NCBI GenBank assembly: GCA_947302275.1
Contig: CAMYUW010000002.1
Span: forward strand, 1-64,000
From: an uncultured Prevotellaceae bacterium
Lineage (GTDB): Bacteria > Bacteroidota > Bacteroidia > Bacteroidales > Muribaculaceae
DNA: 64,000 nt
Reading direction: 5' to 3'
In this document: piece after piece, positions 47,201-55,077 of the stretch
Position numbering within the stretch: position 1 is the first letter of the stretch
Layout of the letters: every line of letters begins with the position of its first letter
Program-made: the position numbers and the translations under genes
The notes under the pieces: model-generated
The model's input: the letters and a program-made list of their open reading frames with translations, nothing else
Told to the model about the DNA's origin: nothing
Database searches by the model: none

Positions 47201-48031
47201 AGGCGTCAGGCCAAAGTACTGACCGATACCGCGTGCGATACGCACACCTTCCTGATGGCAATAGTCCGAGTTCAATGCACGGTGGCGTGCAGGTTGGTAG
47301 GTATGGAAATAGCCCTCTACCAAGATTCCAGGAGCGCCATGTTTGAGAACGCCAAGATAACCGATATAAGAGATACCTGTATTGGGATCAACGCGGGTCG
47401 AGTAACCATCATTATATAAATCTATATCTCCTCGTATATTAGGATTTGATGGACTATAGTAGTTCATCGGATCTATCTCGTTGGTATAGAATATTGGCCA
47501 ACAAGTCTGACCGATACTACGGCTTCCAGATGTCAGATCACCTCCAGAACCATCATATCCACGGTAGATAAAGAGCGGGTAGTTGATCGATGAGCCATCG
47601 GTTGTCGCATTTGAGTGGTGGGACAGGAACATGTCATAGTTGCCGATTTCCACCTCCTCACAGATTTCCGACAAGGGACGGTTGTAGATTTCAGCATCGG
47701 GAGCACCTGCTACATAGGGATACGGGCCGTTGAACCACCTCGACATGGTGATGTTCTCAGGCTTCACACCCATCTTGATGAGCGTGGCACGCGTCTGGAT
47801 GGATTTCCACAGGTTGGTGTTGCTCTCGTAGAATCCGTTGGTGTCAGGACGCCCAGTCTCGGGCAACATGGGGTAGGGAATAGTCGCCATCGGGCGGTCG
47901 TTGGGTCCCCAGCTGCCATGTCCGGGATTCAGATAGATACGGATTTCATCGGCCGTCTTGGCCTGCAATGCGCCGGCTGCCATGATGGCGGCTACGGCAA
48001 GTAATAATATCTTCTTCATAGCTGTCATCAT
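44243..48031 (-). CDS. Giant secreted N-acetylmuramoyl-L-alanine amidase-like protein with dockerin (unit 1)
   Basis: Exported protein of 1,262 residues. Signal peptide (MKKILLLAVAAIMAAGALQA; the MKK Met is residue 5). An Amidase_3-type domain (about 28-275) carries the expected zinc site: His38 in YLNPGHGSWG, Glu69 in YESNTNLW, His139 in LSHHSNA, and the downstream Glu in GILVEGYFHTYQ. Then a CnaB/carboxypeptidase-regulatory-like domain (about 310-380: INGAVVILYKDGQEVARYTTD, GVFVFENLEPGSYTIAVEAEGYK), two large propeller-like regions (about 425-780 and 880-1195), and a dockerin-like end (DINCDGNTSIADVTTLIDYLLGG; NGDTNISIGDVTSLIDLLL). The substrate is presumably peptidoglycan, but the domain is embedded in an unusually large protein. 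Starts in an ATGA overlap with the propeller gene. Near-copy at 49167-52922. Confidence 0.85.
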   Translation of the reverse strand: MMTAMKKILLLAVAAIMAAGALQAKTADEIRIYLNPGHGSWGPNDRPMATIPYPMLPETGRPDTNGFYESNTNLWKSIQTRATLIKMGVKPENITMSRWFNGPYPYVAGAPDAEIYNRPLSEICEEVEIGNYDMFLSHHSNATTDGSSINYPLFIYRGYDGSGGDLTSGSRSIGQTCWPIFYTNEIDPMNYYSPSNPNIRGDIDLYNDGYSTRVDPNTGISYIGYLGVLKHGAPGILVEGYFHTYQPARHRALNSDYCHQEGVRIARGIGQYFGLTPENKGYIMGTVKDLHEHLVHNLYKYNASSMDQWAPINGAVVILYKDGQEVARYTTDQNYNGVFVFENLEPGSYTIAVEAEGYKALGDYSAEGVDSQWQELIAKAAGNIVVEANKTTYVVPMLELDDYVAPENTLPNYPEPELPGYVTAPTSLNLTCDEGTEYEFVGDIRRMLVRGDSTFVLTNAEDGTPHIYLINNIDKVLVKELSINGIAPVEPNNAGFYSRLYDIAFTADGQLVGINSVQTQFSPDYVNAGFERGTLRLYKWADFESDPIQWVTTLSSANFLYYRAQTIAIDGESKKCTVNIMGTNDGTNTAGGMRFLKLSIVNDQIAGTTFTESTITAASNFTKTKIGEPQLLISPRNDDRVMLDGENTLLMEVDPADVDKTDSEVVGRFNGEDTDIPVKGTSFFKYAQHQFMVMPYVAVNREDAVNVGGIKLYDITAGVDQAALVATTNTDLDPLACQFMATGANVKGEDIYLYLMQDNKMTKWQANSTAQPAVKGIYAYGLKMDGNQFTFTSNDAAKNAYITFYDGEGTAVATVNVPNVVEGENTVTINVSELDGVQPGSTLTWAVTVEGDPITTIQRINAAGPTYSGQLFVAVDKSPASPKMGTIYAGNRVSSSATSSNGVYVYDAQGERVSSTLYQGGHTWRSLYRMALDENGKLYVPDWGDPTSGVYIADPENLEGTWTEFFVGTRNSAGLITNNGVSVGSSSPGVAIGGTGADTKLYVYLEDFTPSNGVGVYNIGQPDGSIVDTWSTAPSQYFSTNGLEVNGNGNVWPDAGGRGIWVVQYRSAGQNNSSVPSIIFIDNDGNITLNSGRAPYVDMLNGSMISGFAINDAGDMFVINDGSGKLQFFDLSWDGNTPVLSPKYSYTADARNSSGAIYQMAFDYAGNLVCAGGNIGIYSMPTDQNVHTTPGMDIINIPGGQTGHDINCDGNTSIADVTTLIDYLLGGNPQPINLDAADVNGDTNISIGDVTSLIDLLLSSSF

Positions 48032-48908
48032 TTGGTTACGTTAATAATATAGGCTTCACCAGCAGGAGTGCTGAAGACGATCTTGCCGTCAGCGGCGTGG
48101 GGATACATGGCGATGGTCTCATCGCCGGTCAGCGTCTGGGTCGTGCCGTCGAGCGTGGCGGCCACGATGGTCGAGGCATAGATGAATTCGCCGTCGTCCA
48201 GGTCCATCATGCCGACGACAGTGTTGTCATCATACCATACCGGGGCACGCATCCTGCCCACCATACGCACGTTGCCACCGTCAAGGTCGCAGACGTATGC
48301 ACCATGTGCGGCCTGGTAGTAGAGCACCTTTGTGCCGTCGGGTGAGAGTGATGGCCACAGGTAACTGAAACTGGTGCCGTTGGGCGAGAGGTTGCGTGTT
48401 TTGCCGTTGACGGTGATCATCAGCTGGCCCTTGTTGATGGAGAGCACAGGCAGATTCTGGGCCTTGGCGGTGCCGATGGCCTTTTTGGTGAACTTGCCCT
48501 TGTTGACTGCTCCAGCACTGACTTTGTCAATCCCGTAACCCTGCAGGTCTCGCGTGGGCTTGACGAGCAAGTCACTCTTGCCAGTTGCCAGGTTCACGCT
48601 CTTGAGTGCGGAAAGTCGCAGGTGCTTGTCGTTGAATGAGCCCTCGCGGAATAGTACGGTCTGCCCGTCGGGGGAGATTTTCACGTTGTGCCCTGCGCTG
48701 GGCGCGTTGCTCAACACTTGTGTCTGGCCTGTTGCCAGATCGAGCTTAGTCAGTCCCTGGTTGGTGGCGCTGGTCAGCAGCAGGTAATCACCCTGCGGGC
48801 TGATGGCAGCCACAGCTGCCTGCTCGGGCAGATTGACCTTCTCTATCGAGGTCACCTGCAAAACCTGTGCAGCAGCACACAACGAGAAACCTAACGTCAA
48901 AGCGAAAA
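47690..48908 (-). repeat. Near-identical segment of the tandem duplication, copy 1
   Basis: Matches 52581-53799 at a constant offset of 4,891 bases. By eye I saw four substitutions between 47690 and 47800 and none from there to 48908. Outside this block the two units are clearly homologous but diverged. Confidence 0.92.
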
Positions 48909-48924
48909 GAAGTTTTCTCATCAT
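48028..48924 (-). CDS. Secreted TolB/PD40-like beta-propeller protein (unit 1)
   Basis: Exported 298-residue protein with signal peptide MMRKLLFALTLGFSLCAAAQ. It has WD40-like PD40 blades: AAISPQGDYLLLTSATNQGLTKLDLATGQ, HNVKISPDGQTVLFREGS, LWPSLSPDGTKVLYYQAAHGAYVCDLDGG and MYPHAADGKIVFSTPAG. Such propellers usually mediate protein-protein contact; no catalytic site is visible. The stop overlaps the ATG of the amidase-like gene (ATGA), so the two are translationally coupled and probably work together. The protein is the same as that at 52919-53818 except for one extra Phe in the other copy's signal peptide. Confidence 0.85.
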   Translation of the reverse strand: MMRKLLFALTLGFSLCAAAQVLQVTSIEKVNLPEQAAVAAISPQGDYLLLTSATNQGLTKLDLATGQTQVLSNAPSAGHNVKISPDGQTVLFREGSFNDKHLRLSALKSVNLATGKSDLLVKPTRDLQGYGIDKVSAGAVNKGKFTKKAIGTAKAQNLPVLSINKGQLMITVNGKTRNLSPNGTSFSYLWPSLSPDGTKVLYYQAAHGAYVCDLDGGNVRMVGRMRAPVWYDDNTVVGMMDLDDGEFIYASTIVAATLDGTTQTLTGDETIAMYPHAADGKIVFSTPAGEAYIINVTK

Positions 48925-49000
48925 AAGGTAAATTGGTTGAGTTAAACAAAAATGGTTATAATACTATCTATACGATATATGCTTAGTTCAATGATTGCAG

Positions 49001-49029
49001 CAAAGATACTAAAAAAATAAACAAACAAA
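49001..49029 (-). promoter_or_regulatory. Promoter of duplicated unit 1
   Basis: Minus-strand TTTG (49029-49026), 17-base spacer, TATCTTTG (49008-49001), followed by CTGCAAT, about 77 bases before the ATG at 48924. The bases after the box resemble those of unit 2's promoter. The 243-base gap between units holds only this and unit 2's terminator. Confidence 0.55.
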
Positions 49030-49103
49030 TTCAAAATAATGTTAATTTGTTAGGTTCTCCGATGTATTCCTTGCATTTTTACTGTTTGTAATCATTATGA
49101 ATG

Positions 49104-49139
49104 AAAAACAAGCGGCCCGTATCGATTGGGCCACTTGTT
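49104..49139 (-). terminator. Terminator of duplicated unit 2
   Basis: Minus-strand AACAAGTGGCCC paired with GGGCCGCTTGTT (12 pairs, one G-U), 8-9 base loop, then TTTC. It is related in sequence to the unit 1 terminator (shared ACAAGCG arm), so the duplication included the 3' end. Confidence 0.85.
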
Positions 49140-49166
49140 GATTAGTAATCGATTGAGCAATTTGAA

Positions 49167-52100
49167 TTACTTGAGAACCTTGATAGCATCAGATGAACCG
49201 TCGCTGTAGGTGCGGACGATGATGTTTACACCATCAACAGGCTGGCGGTATTCGATACCACGGATATCAAAGTAACGCTCACTGACAATGATCTTATTCA
49301 CGCTTGTCTCGTTCACAGCACTGGGAATGACGATCGTCTCATAGTCACCACAAGCGGGAGTGGTGTGGATGTTCTCCTCAGTTGGTAATGAATAGATACC
49401 AATATTGCCACCAGCACAAACCAAGTTGCCGGCATAGTCAAATGCCATCTGGAAGATGGAACCTGCCGAGTTGCGGGCATCAGCCTTATATGAATATTTG
49501 GGCGTGATATCGGGGGTAGTGCCATCCCATGTCAGGTCGTAGAATTGGAGAATACCGCTTCCGTCATTGATGGCGAGCAGGTCACAGGCATCGTTAACGG
49601 CGAAGCCAGAACGTTCGCTACCATTGAGCATGTTGATGTAGGGTGCACGACCGGAGTTGAACGTCAGGTTGCCGTCACTGTCAACAAAGATGAGCGAAGG
49701 TACACTTGCGTCATTCTTATCGGCGGCACGGTACTGAGCGATCCAGACGCCACGGCCTTGGGCATCGGCAACAACGTTGCCATTGGTGTTGAGCTGCAGA
49801 TAACCTACATCGAAGTACTGGTTGGGTGCGGTTGACCAAGTGTCAACAACGCTACCGTCGGGCTGGCCGATGTTATAAACACCCACGCCATTGCCGAAGT
49901 CTTCAAGATAAACATACAGTTTTGTGTCGGCTCCAGTGCCGCCGATGGCTACGCCGGGAGTCGAAGAACCTACATTCACACCATCGTTGGTTATCAGACC
50001 GTCGCTGTTACGGGTACCGATAAAGAATTCGGTCCAGTCATCCTCCATGTGCAATGGATCGGCAATGAAAACACCTGAAGCGCCATCTCCCCAATCGGGC
50101 ACATAGAGTTTACCGTTGGCGTCAATGCCCATGCGGTAATTGCTGCCCCAGTTGTGTCCGCCACGATAAAGGTTATCACTGGCACGTTGACCCATGACGT
50201 CACATACATATACACCATTGCTGTCACTGCCACTGCCAATGCGGTTGCCGGTATAGATAGTACCCATCTTAGGACTAGCCGGTGACTTGTCAACAGCGAC
50301 AAACAGCTGACCACTGTAATTCTGCTCAAGCGGATTGATGCGCCTAATGGTTGTAATGGGCTCACCCTCAAGAGTGATAGACCAACGGAGCTTGTTCTCG
50401 GCTACTTCGGGCAACGATTTGCAATCAATCTCGATACTGTTTTCTCCCTCAACTACGTTAGGCACCTCAATGGTTGTTACCTCGTTACCATCCATATCAT
50501 AGAAAGTAATGAATGCATACTTTGCGGCAGCATTAGCATTGAAGATGAATGTGTAGAGGTCATTATCGAAGGTGTACTTCAGACCGTAAGCAAAGACACC
50601 GGGCTCAATTGGCTGCTGTTCTGCAAAGGCCTGCCACTTGGTCATCTTGTTGTCCTGCATCAAGTAGAGGTAAATGTCTTCACCCTTGACATTGGCACCC
50701 GTTGACATGAACTGGCAAGCAAGCGGATCAAGGTCGGTGTTGGTGGTGGCCACGAGAGCTGCCTGGTCAACACCTGCTGTGATGTCATAGAGCTTAATGC
50801 CACCCACGTTAACGGCATCGTCATCGCTCTGGGCAATGTAAGGCGTTACCATGAATTGATGCTGGGCATACTTGAAGAAGGAAGTGCCTTTGACAGGAAT
50901 GTCGCGTTCATCACCATCGAAGCGACCGACAACCTCGCTATCGGTGCCGTTCTCGATGGCTGTAGCAACCTCCATTAGCAAGGTGTTCTCGCCATCGAGC
51001 ATTACCTGGTCGTCGTTGCGCGGCGAGAGAACAATCTGCGGCTCACCGATTTTTGCCTTAGTGAAATTGCTGGTTGCAGCAATGGTCTTCTCGGTGTAAA
51101 CCGTGCTGGCAATTTGGCCATTAGTGACATTCAGTTTGAGGAACCTCATGCCACCTGCACTGCTGGCGGCATCGTTGGTACCCATCAAGGTGATTACACA
51201 ATTGTTGGCCTCGCCGTCAATGACCATCGATTGAGCGCGGTAGTAGTAGAAGTTGGCAGAACTCTGGGTGGTAATCCATTCGATAGGATCACTGTCATAA
51301 TCTGCCCACTTGTACAACCGCAGCGTGCCACGTTCAAATCCCTCATTGACCTGTCCATCGCTAAACTGGGTCTGCAAGCAGTTGACGCCCACGAGTTGGC
51401 CGTCGGCAGTAAACGCGATATCGTTCAAGCGACTGTAGTAACCGGCATTATTGGGCTCTGAAGGAGCCACATTATTAATGCTCAGTTCCTTGACAATCAC
51501 CTTGTCGATATTGTTGATCAGATAAATGTGAGGTGTGCCCTCCTCGTCGTTGGTCAGCACAACAGTGCTGTCGCCGCGCACGAGCATACGCTTGATGGCG
51601 CCTGCAAAGTCATAGGTGGTGCCATTGTCGCGGGTGAGTTCCAGTTTGATCGGGGCTTTCACATAGCCGGGCAATTCGGGCTCGGGATAATTCTGGAACA
51701 AGTCGGTAGGTATCTCATAGTCTATGGCCTCCAACAGGGGAACAGCATAGCTTGTCTTGTTGGCCTCAACAACGATCTCACGAGTGGCCGCCGTGATAAG
51801 TTCCTTCCACTTGTTGTCAACAGTGGCCTCGGTATATTCTCCCAGGGGTTTATAACCTTCGGCTTCAACTGCCAGCGTGTAGTTGCCAGGCTCCAAGTTC
51901 TCAAACACGAACACACCGTTGTAGTTCTGATCGGTGGTGTAACGAGCTACTTCCTGTCCTTCCTTGTACAGGATGACCACGGCACCGTTGATGGGAGCCC
52001 ACTGGTCCATCGAGGTGGCGTTATACTTATACAGGTTGTCGATCAGGTGTTCATGCACGTTCTTGACAGATCCCATGATGTAGCCCTTGTTCTCAGGCGT

Positions 52101-52922
52101 GAGGCCGAAATATTGGCCTATACCACGGGCAATGCGGATGCCCTCCTGATGGCAGTAGTCACTGTTCAAAGCACGGTGGCGTGCAGGCTGATAGGTGTGG
52201 AAATAACCCTCAATTAGGAAACCGGGAGCACCATGCTTGAGCACGCCCAGGTAACCTTTGTAAGCTATGCCCGTGTTTGGGTCAACGCGGGTCGATGAGC
52301 TGCCGTAGAAATCGATGTCACCACGAATATTGGGATTGTTGGGCCCATAATAGTTCATGGGGTCAATTTCATTGGTATAGAATAGCGGCCAGCATACTGA
52401 TGCCATGTCACGACTGCCTGGAGCCAAGTCGCCACCTGTACCATCATTACCACGATAAAGAATCAACGGATAGTTGGTCGATGTTCCGTCGGTAGAGGCG
52501 TTGGAATGGTGTGACAGGAACATATCATAGTTGCCCACCTCCACTTCCTCGCAGATTTCAGACAAGGGTCGGTTGTAGATTTCAGCATCGGGAGCACCTG
52601 CTACATAGGGATACGGGCCATTAAACCACCTTGACATGGTGATGTTCTCAGGCTTCACACCCATCTTGATGAGTGTGGCACGCGTCTGGATGGATTTCCA
52701 CAGGTTGGTGTTGCTCTCGTAGAATCCGTTGGTGTCAGGACGCCCAGTCTCGGGCAACATGGGGTAGGGAATAGTCGCCATCGGGCGGTCGTTGGGTCCC
52801 CAGCTGCCATGTCCGGGATTCAGATAGATACGGATTTCATCGGCCGTCTTGGCCTGCAATGCGCCGGCTGCCATGATGGCGGCTACGGCAAGTAATAATA
52901 TCTTCTTCATAGCTGTCATCAT
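49167..52922 (-). CDS. Giant secreted amidase-like protein with sorting-tail-like C-terminus (unit 2)
   Basis: Paralogue of the 44243-48031 gene, 1,251 residues with the same order of parts: signal peptide, Amidase_3-type domain with NPGHG, ESNTN and SHHSN zinc-site motifs, CnaB-like domain and two propeller-like regions. The first about 130 residues are the same as in unit 1; the remainder has diverged by substitutions and small indels. The C-terminus differs in kind: in place of a dockerin it ends SERYFDIRGIEYRQPVDG followed by a short strand and DGSSDAIKVLK, resembling the type A T9SS/Por sorting tails of Bacteroidales. Thus the two paralogues appear to be displayed or secreted by different routes. 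Coupled by ATGA to the upstream propeller gene. Confidence 0.84.
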   Translation of the reverse strand: MMTAMKKILLLAVAAIMAAGALQAKTADEIRIYLNPGHGSWGPNDRPMATIPYPMLPETGRPDTNGFYESNTNLWKSIQTRATLIKMGVKPENITMSRWFNGPYPYVAGAPDAEIYNRPLSEICEEVEVGNYDMFLSHHSNASTDGTSTNYPLILYRGNDGTGGDLAPGSRDMASVCWPLFYTNEIDPMNYYGPNNPNIRGDIDFYGSSSTRVDPNTGIAYKGYLGVLKHGAPGFLIEGYFHTYQPARHRALNSDYCHQEGIRIARGIGQYFGLTPENKGYIMGSVKNVHEHLIDNLYKYNATSMDQWAPINGAVVILYKEGQEVARYTTDQNYNGVFVFENLEPGNYTLAVEAEGYKPLGEYTEATVDNKWKELITAATREIVVEANKTSYAVPLLEAIDYEIPTDLFQNYPEPELPGYVKAPIKLELTRDNGTTYDFAGAIKRMLVRGDSTVVLTNDEEGTPHIYLINNIDKVIVKELSINNVAPSEPNNAGYYSRLNDIAFTADGQLVGVNCLQTQFSDGQVNEGFERGTLRLYKWADYDSDPIEWITTQSSANFYYYRAQSMVIDGEANNCVITLMGTNDAASSAGGMRFLKLNVTNGQIASTVYTEKTIAATSNFTKAKIGEPQIVLSPRNDDQVMLDGENTLLMEVATAIENGTDSEVVGRFDGDERDIPVKGTSFFKYAQHQFMVTPYIAQSDDDAVNVGGIKLYDITAGVDQAALVATTNTDLDPLACQFMSTGANVKGEDIYLYLMQDNKMTKWQAFAEQQPIEPGVFAYGLKYTFDNDLYTFIFNANAAAKYAFITFYDMDGNEVTTIEVPNVVEGENSIEIDCKSLPEVAENKLRWSITLEGEPITTIRRINPLEQNYSGQLFVAVDKSPASPKMGTIYTGNRIGSGSDSNGVYVCDVMGQRASDNLYRGGHNWGSNYRMGIDANGKLYVPDWGDGASGVFIADPLHMEDDWTEFFIGTRNSDGLITNDGVNVGSSTPGVAIGGTGADTKLYVYLEDFGNGVGVYNIGQPDGSVVDTWSTAPNQYFDVGYLQLNTNGNVVADAQGRGVWIAQYRAADKNDASVPSLIFVDSDGNLTFNSGRAPYINMLNGSERSGFAVNDACDLLAINDGSGILQFYDLTWDGTTPDITPKYSYKADARNSAGSIFQMAFDYAGNLVCAGGNIGIYSLPTEENIHTTPACGDYETIVIPSAVNETSVNKIIVSERYFDIRGIEYRQPVDGVNIIVRTYSDGSSDAIKVLK

Positions 52923-53799
52923 TTGGTTACGTTAATAATATAGGCTTCACCAGCAGGAGTGCTGAAGACGATCTTGCCGTCAGCGGCGTGGGGATACATG
53001 GCGATGGTCTCATCGCCGGTCAGCGTCTGGGTCGTGCCGTCGAGCGTGGCGGCCACGATGGTCGAGGCATAGATGAATTCGCCGTCGTCCAGGTCCATCA
53101 TGCCGACGACAGTGTTGTCATCATACCATACCGGGGCACGCATCCTGCCCACCATACGCACGTTGCCACCGTCAAGGTCGCAGACGTATGCACCATGTGC
53201 GGCCTGGTAGTAGAGCACCTTTGTGCCGTCGGGTGAGAGTGATGGCCACAGGTAACTGAAACTGGTGCCGTTGGGCGAGAGGTTGCGTGTTTTGCCGTTG
53301 ACGGTGATCATCAGCTGGCCCTTGTTGATGGAGAGCACAGGCAGATTCTGGGCCTTGGCGGTGCCGATGGCCTTTTTGGTGAACTTGCCCTTGTTGACTG
53401 CTCCAGCACTGACTTTGTCAATCCCGTAACCCTGCAGGTCTCGCGTGGGCTTGACGAGCAAGTCACTCTTGCCAGTTGCCAGGTTCACGCTCTTGAGTGC
53501 GGAAAGTCGCAGGTGCTTGTCGTTGAATGAGCCCTCGCGGAATAGTACGGTCTGCCCGTCGGGGGAGATTTTCACGTTGTGCCCTGCGCTGGGCGCGTTG
53601 CTCAACACTTGTGTCTGGCCTGTTGCCAGATCGAGCTTAGTCAGTCCCTGGTTGGTGGCGCTGGTCAGCAGCAGGTAATCACCCTGCGGGCTGATGGCAG
53701 CCACAGCTGCCTGCTCGGGCAGATTGACCTTCTCTATCGAGGTCACCTGCAAAACCTGTGCAGCAGCACACAACGAGAAACCTAACGTCAAAGCGAAAA
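52581..53799 (-). repeat. Near-identical segment of the tandem duplication, copy 2
   Basis: Partner of 47690-48908 (offset 4,891). It covers the start of the amidase-like gene and nearly all of the propeller gene, and ends inside the propeller gene's signal peptide codons, where a short indel adds one Phe codon. Confidence 0.92.
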
Positions 53800-53818
53800 A
53801 TAGTAGTTTTCTCATCAT
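52919..53818 (-). CDS. Secreted TolB/PD40-like beta-propeller protein (unit 2)
   Basis: 299-residue exported propeller protein with signal peptide MMRKLLFFALTLGFSLCAAAQ. Apart from the extra Phe it has the same amino acid sequence as the unit 1 copy, and I saw no base differences over the shared coding part. First gene of the unit 2 pair; its stop overlaps the start of the amidase-like gene. Perfect conservation of this gene against clear divergence of its partner suggests recent gene conversion, or that both amidases need the same propeller partner. No enzyme motif is seen. Confidence 0.85.
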   Translation of the reverse strand: MMRKLLFFALTLGFSLCAAAQVLQVTSIEKVNLPEQAAVAAISPQGDYLLLTSATNQGLTKLDLATGQTQVLSNAPSAGHNVKISPDGQTVLFREGSFNDKHLRLSALKSVNLATGKSDLLVKPTRDLQGYGIDKVSAGAVNKGKFTKKAIGTAKAQNLPVLSINKGQLMITVNGKTRNLSPNGTSFSYLWPSLSPDGTKVLYYQAAHGAYVCDLDGGNVRMVGRMRAPVWYDDNTVVGMMDLDDGEFIYASTIVAATLDGTTQTLTGDETIAMYPHAADGKIVFSTPAGEAYIINVTK

Positions 53819-53876
53819 AAAGGTAAATGTTTTAAAATTATTAAAGTAAATTGATGTATTCTGTAATATATTGCAG

Positions 53877-53907
53877 CAAAATTAATGCAAGCAAATGTGA
53901 AAAACAA
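53877..53907 (-). promoter_or_regulatory. Promoter of duplicated unit 2
   Basis: Minus-strand TTG (53907-53905), 20-base spacer, TAATTTTG (53884-53877), then CTGCAATATATT, about 59 bases before ATG 53818. Confidence 0.65.
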
Positions 53908-53977
53908 GAAAAATCCGTTTAAAATCTATAAATTGATGATAATTTGCCTCAATTTATGAAAAGTACAATAAAAGACT

Positions 53978-54005
53978 AAAGGGCCGAAATATGCTCCGGC
54001 CCTTT
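53978..54005 (-). terminator. Terminator of prs
   Basis: Minus-strand AAAGGGCCG paired with CGGCCCTTT (9 bp, 10-base loop) followed by AGTCTTTTATTG, 29 bases past the prs stop codon. Confidence 0.75.
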
Positions 54006-54033
54006 ATATAGTTTGCATCACCAACACCTTACC

Positions 54034-54969
54034 TTATTTAAAGAGGAAAAGGTCGTTGATGGATTTCTTGATGTTAACATGCTTAATAGCGTGGGCAAAC
54101 ATCTTGTCCACACTCAAGATTCTCACCTTGGGGCACTTGTCAGTGTCATAAGGGATGCTGTCGCTGATGACCAGTTCGTCCAGGCCGCTGGCCATAACGC
54201 GCTCACTGGCAGGGTCACTCATCACGGCATGGGAAATGTAAGCGCGAACACTGCGAGCGCCGTTATCTTTCATCAAGGAGGCGGCTTTGCAGATAGTACC
54301 TGCAGTGTCCACCATATCGTCGATGAGGATGACATCCTTGTCCTGCACGTCGCCGATGATGGTCATCGACTCGACCACATTGGCCTGTTGACGATGCTTG
54401 TGGCACAGCACGAGAGGAGCGTTGAAGTACTTGGCATAGGAATTGGCACGCTTGGCTCCTCCCACGTCGGGCGAGGCAATAACCATATCCTTGAGATTCA
54501 ACGAAGCGATGTCGGGGACAAACATGGTCGATGCGTACAAGTGGTCAACGGGAATGTCAAAGAAACCCTGAATCTGATCGGCATGCAGGTCCATAGTGAT
54601 TAAGCGGTCAATACCTGCTGCAATCAACAGGTTGGCGACCAGCTTGGCGGCAATCGACACACGGGGCTTGTCCTTGCGATCCTGGCGTGCCCACCCGAAA
54701 TAGGGGATAACAGCAATGACCGACTGCGCCGATGCCCGCTTTGCTGCATCAATCATGAGCAACAGTTCCATCAGGTTCTCACTTGCCTTGAACGTGGATT
54801 GCACAAGATAGACCTCCGCGCCACGCACAGGCTCCTCATAGCAAACCTCAAACTCTCCATCGGCAAAATGAGAAATGTTCAATTTACCCAGTTCAATACC
54901 AAGTTGTTCTGCAATCTTCAAGGCAACATAACGTGAGTTAGTGCCCGAGAAAACCTTCATATCAGCCAT
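54034..54969 (-). CDS. prs: Ribose-phosphate pyrophosphokinase (PRPP synthetase)
   Basis: Makes PRPP from ribose 5-phosphate and ATP for nucleotide, His and Trp synthesis, cytoplasmic, 311 residues. Class I features: MKVFSGTNSRYVALKIAEQLG at the N-terminus, FADGEFEVCYEEPVRGAEVYLVQ, MIDAAKRASAQSVIAVIPYFGWARQDRK (flexible loop RQDRK), DLHADQIQGFFDIPVDHLYAS and the PRPP loop DVILIDDMVDTAGTI. Length is normal. Promoter box TACCTTTG at 54996-55003 (minus strand) and a terminator downstream mark a single-gene unit. Confidence 0.97.
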   Translation of the reverse strand: MADMKVFSGTNSRYVALKIAEQLGIELGKLNISHFADGEFEVCYEEPVRGAEVYLVQSTFKASENLMELLLMIDAAKRASAQSVIAVIPYFGWARQDRKDKPRVSIAAKLVANLLIAAGIDRLITMDLHADQIQGFFDIPVDHLYASTMFVPDIASLNLKDMVIASPDVGGAKRANSYAKYFNAPLVLCHKHRQQANVVESMTIIGDVQDKDVILIDDMVDTAGTICKAASLMKDNGARSVRAYISHAVMSDPASERVMASGLDELVISDSIPYDTDKCPKVRILSVDKMFAHAIKHVNIKKSINDLFLFK

Positions 54970-54995
54970 AACAGTAATCCATTAATTTGTTTTTG

Positions 54996-55003
54996 CAAAG
55001 GTA
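54996..55003 (-). promoter_or_regulatory. -7 box of prs
   Basis: Minus-strand TACCTTTG, 26 bases before the ATG at 54969; no clear TTTG at -33. Confidence 0.5.
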
Positions 55004-55077
55004 ATCAATTATTGCCGTTTTACCCCTATGTTTCTTGATTAATTTTCTAAAAAAATACTTTAGGTGGACAGATGTTA

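Noticed and set aside
47690..53799. The 1.2-kb near-identical repeat as an insertion sequence
   Set aside because: It holds parts of host-type genes at identical positions in both units; there is no transposase and no terminal inverted repeat.
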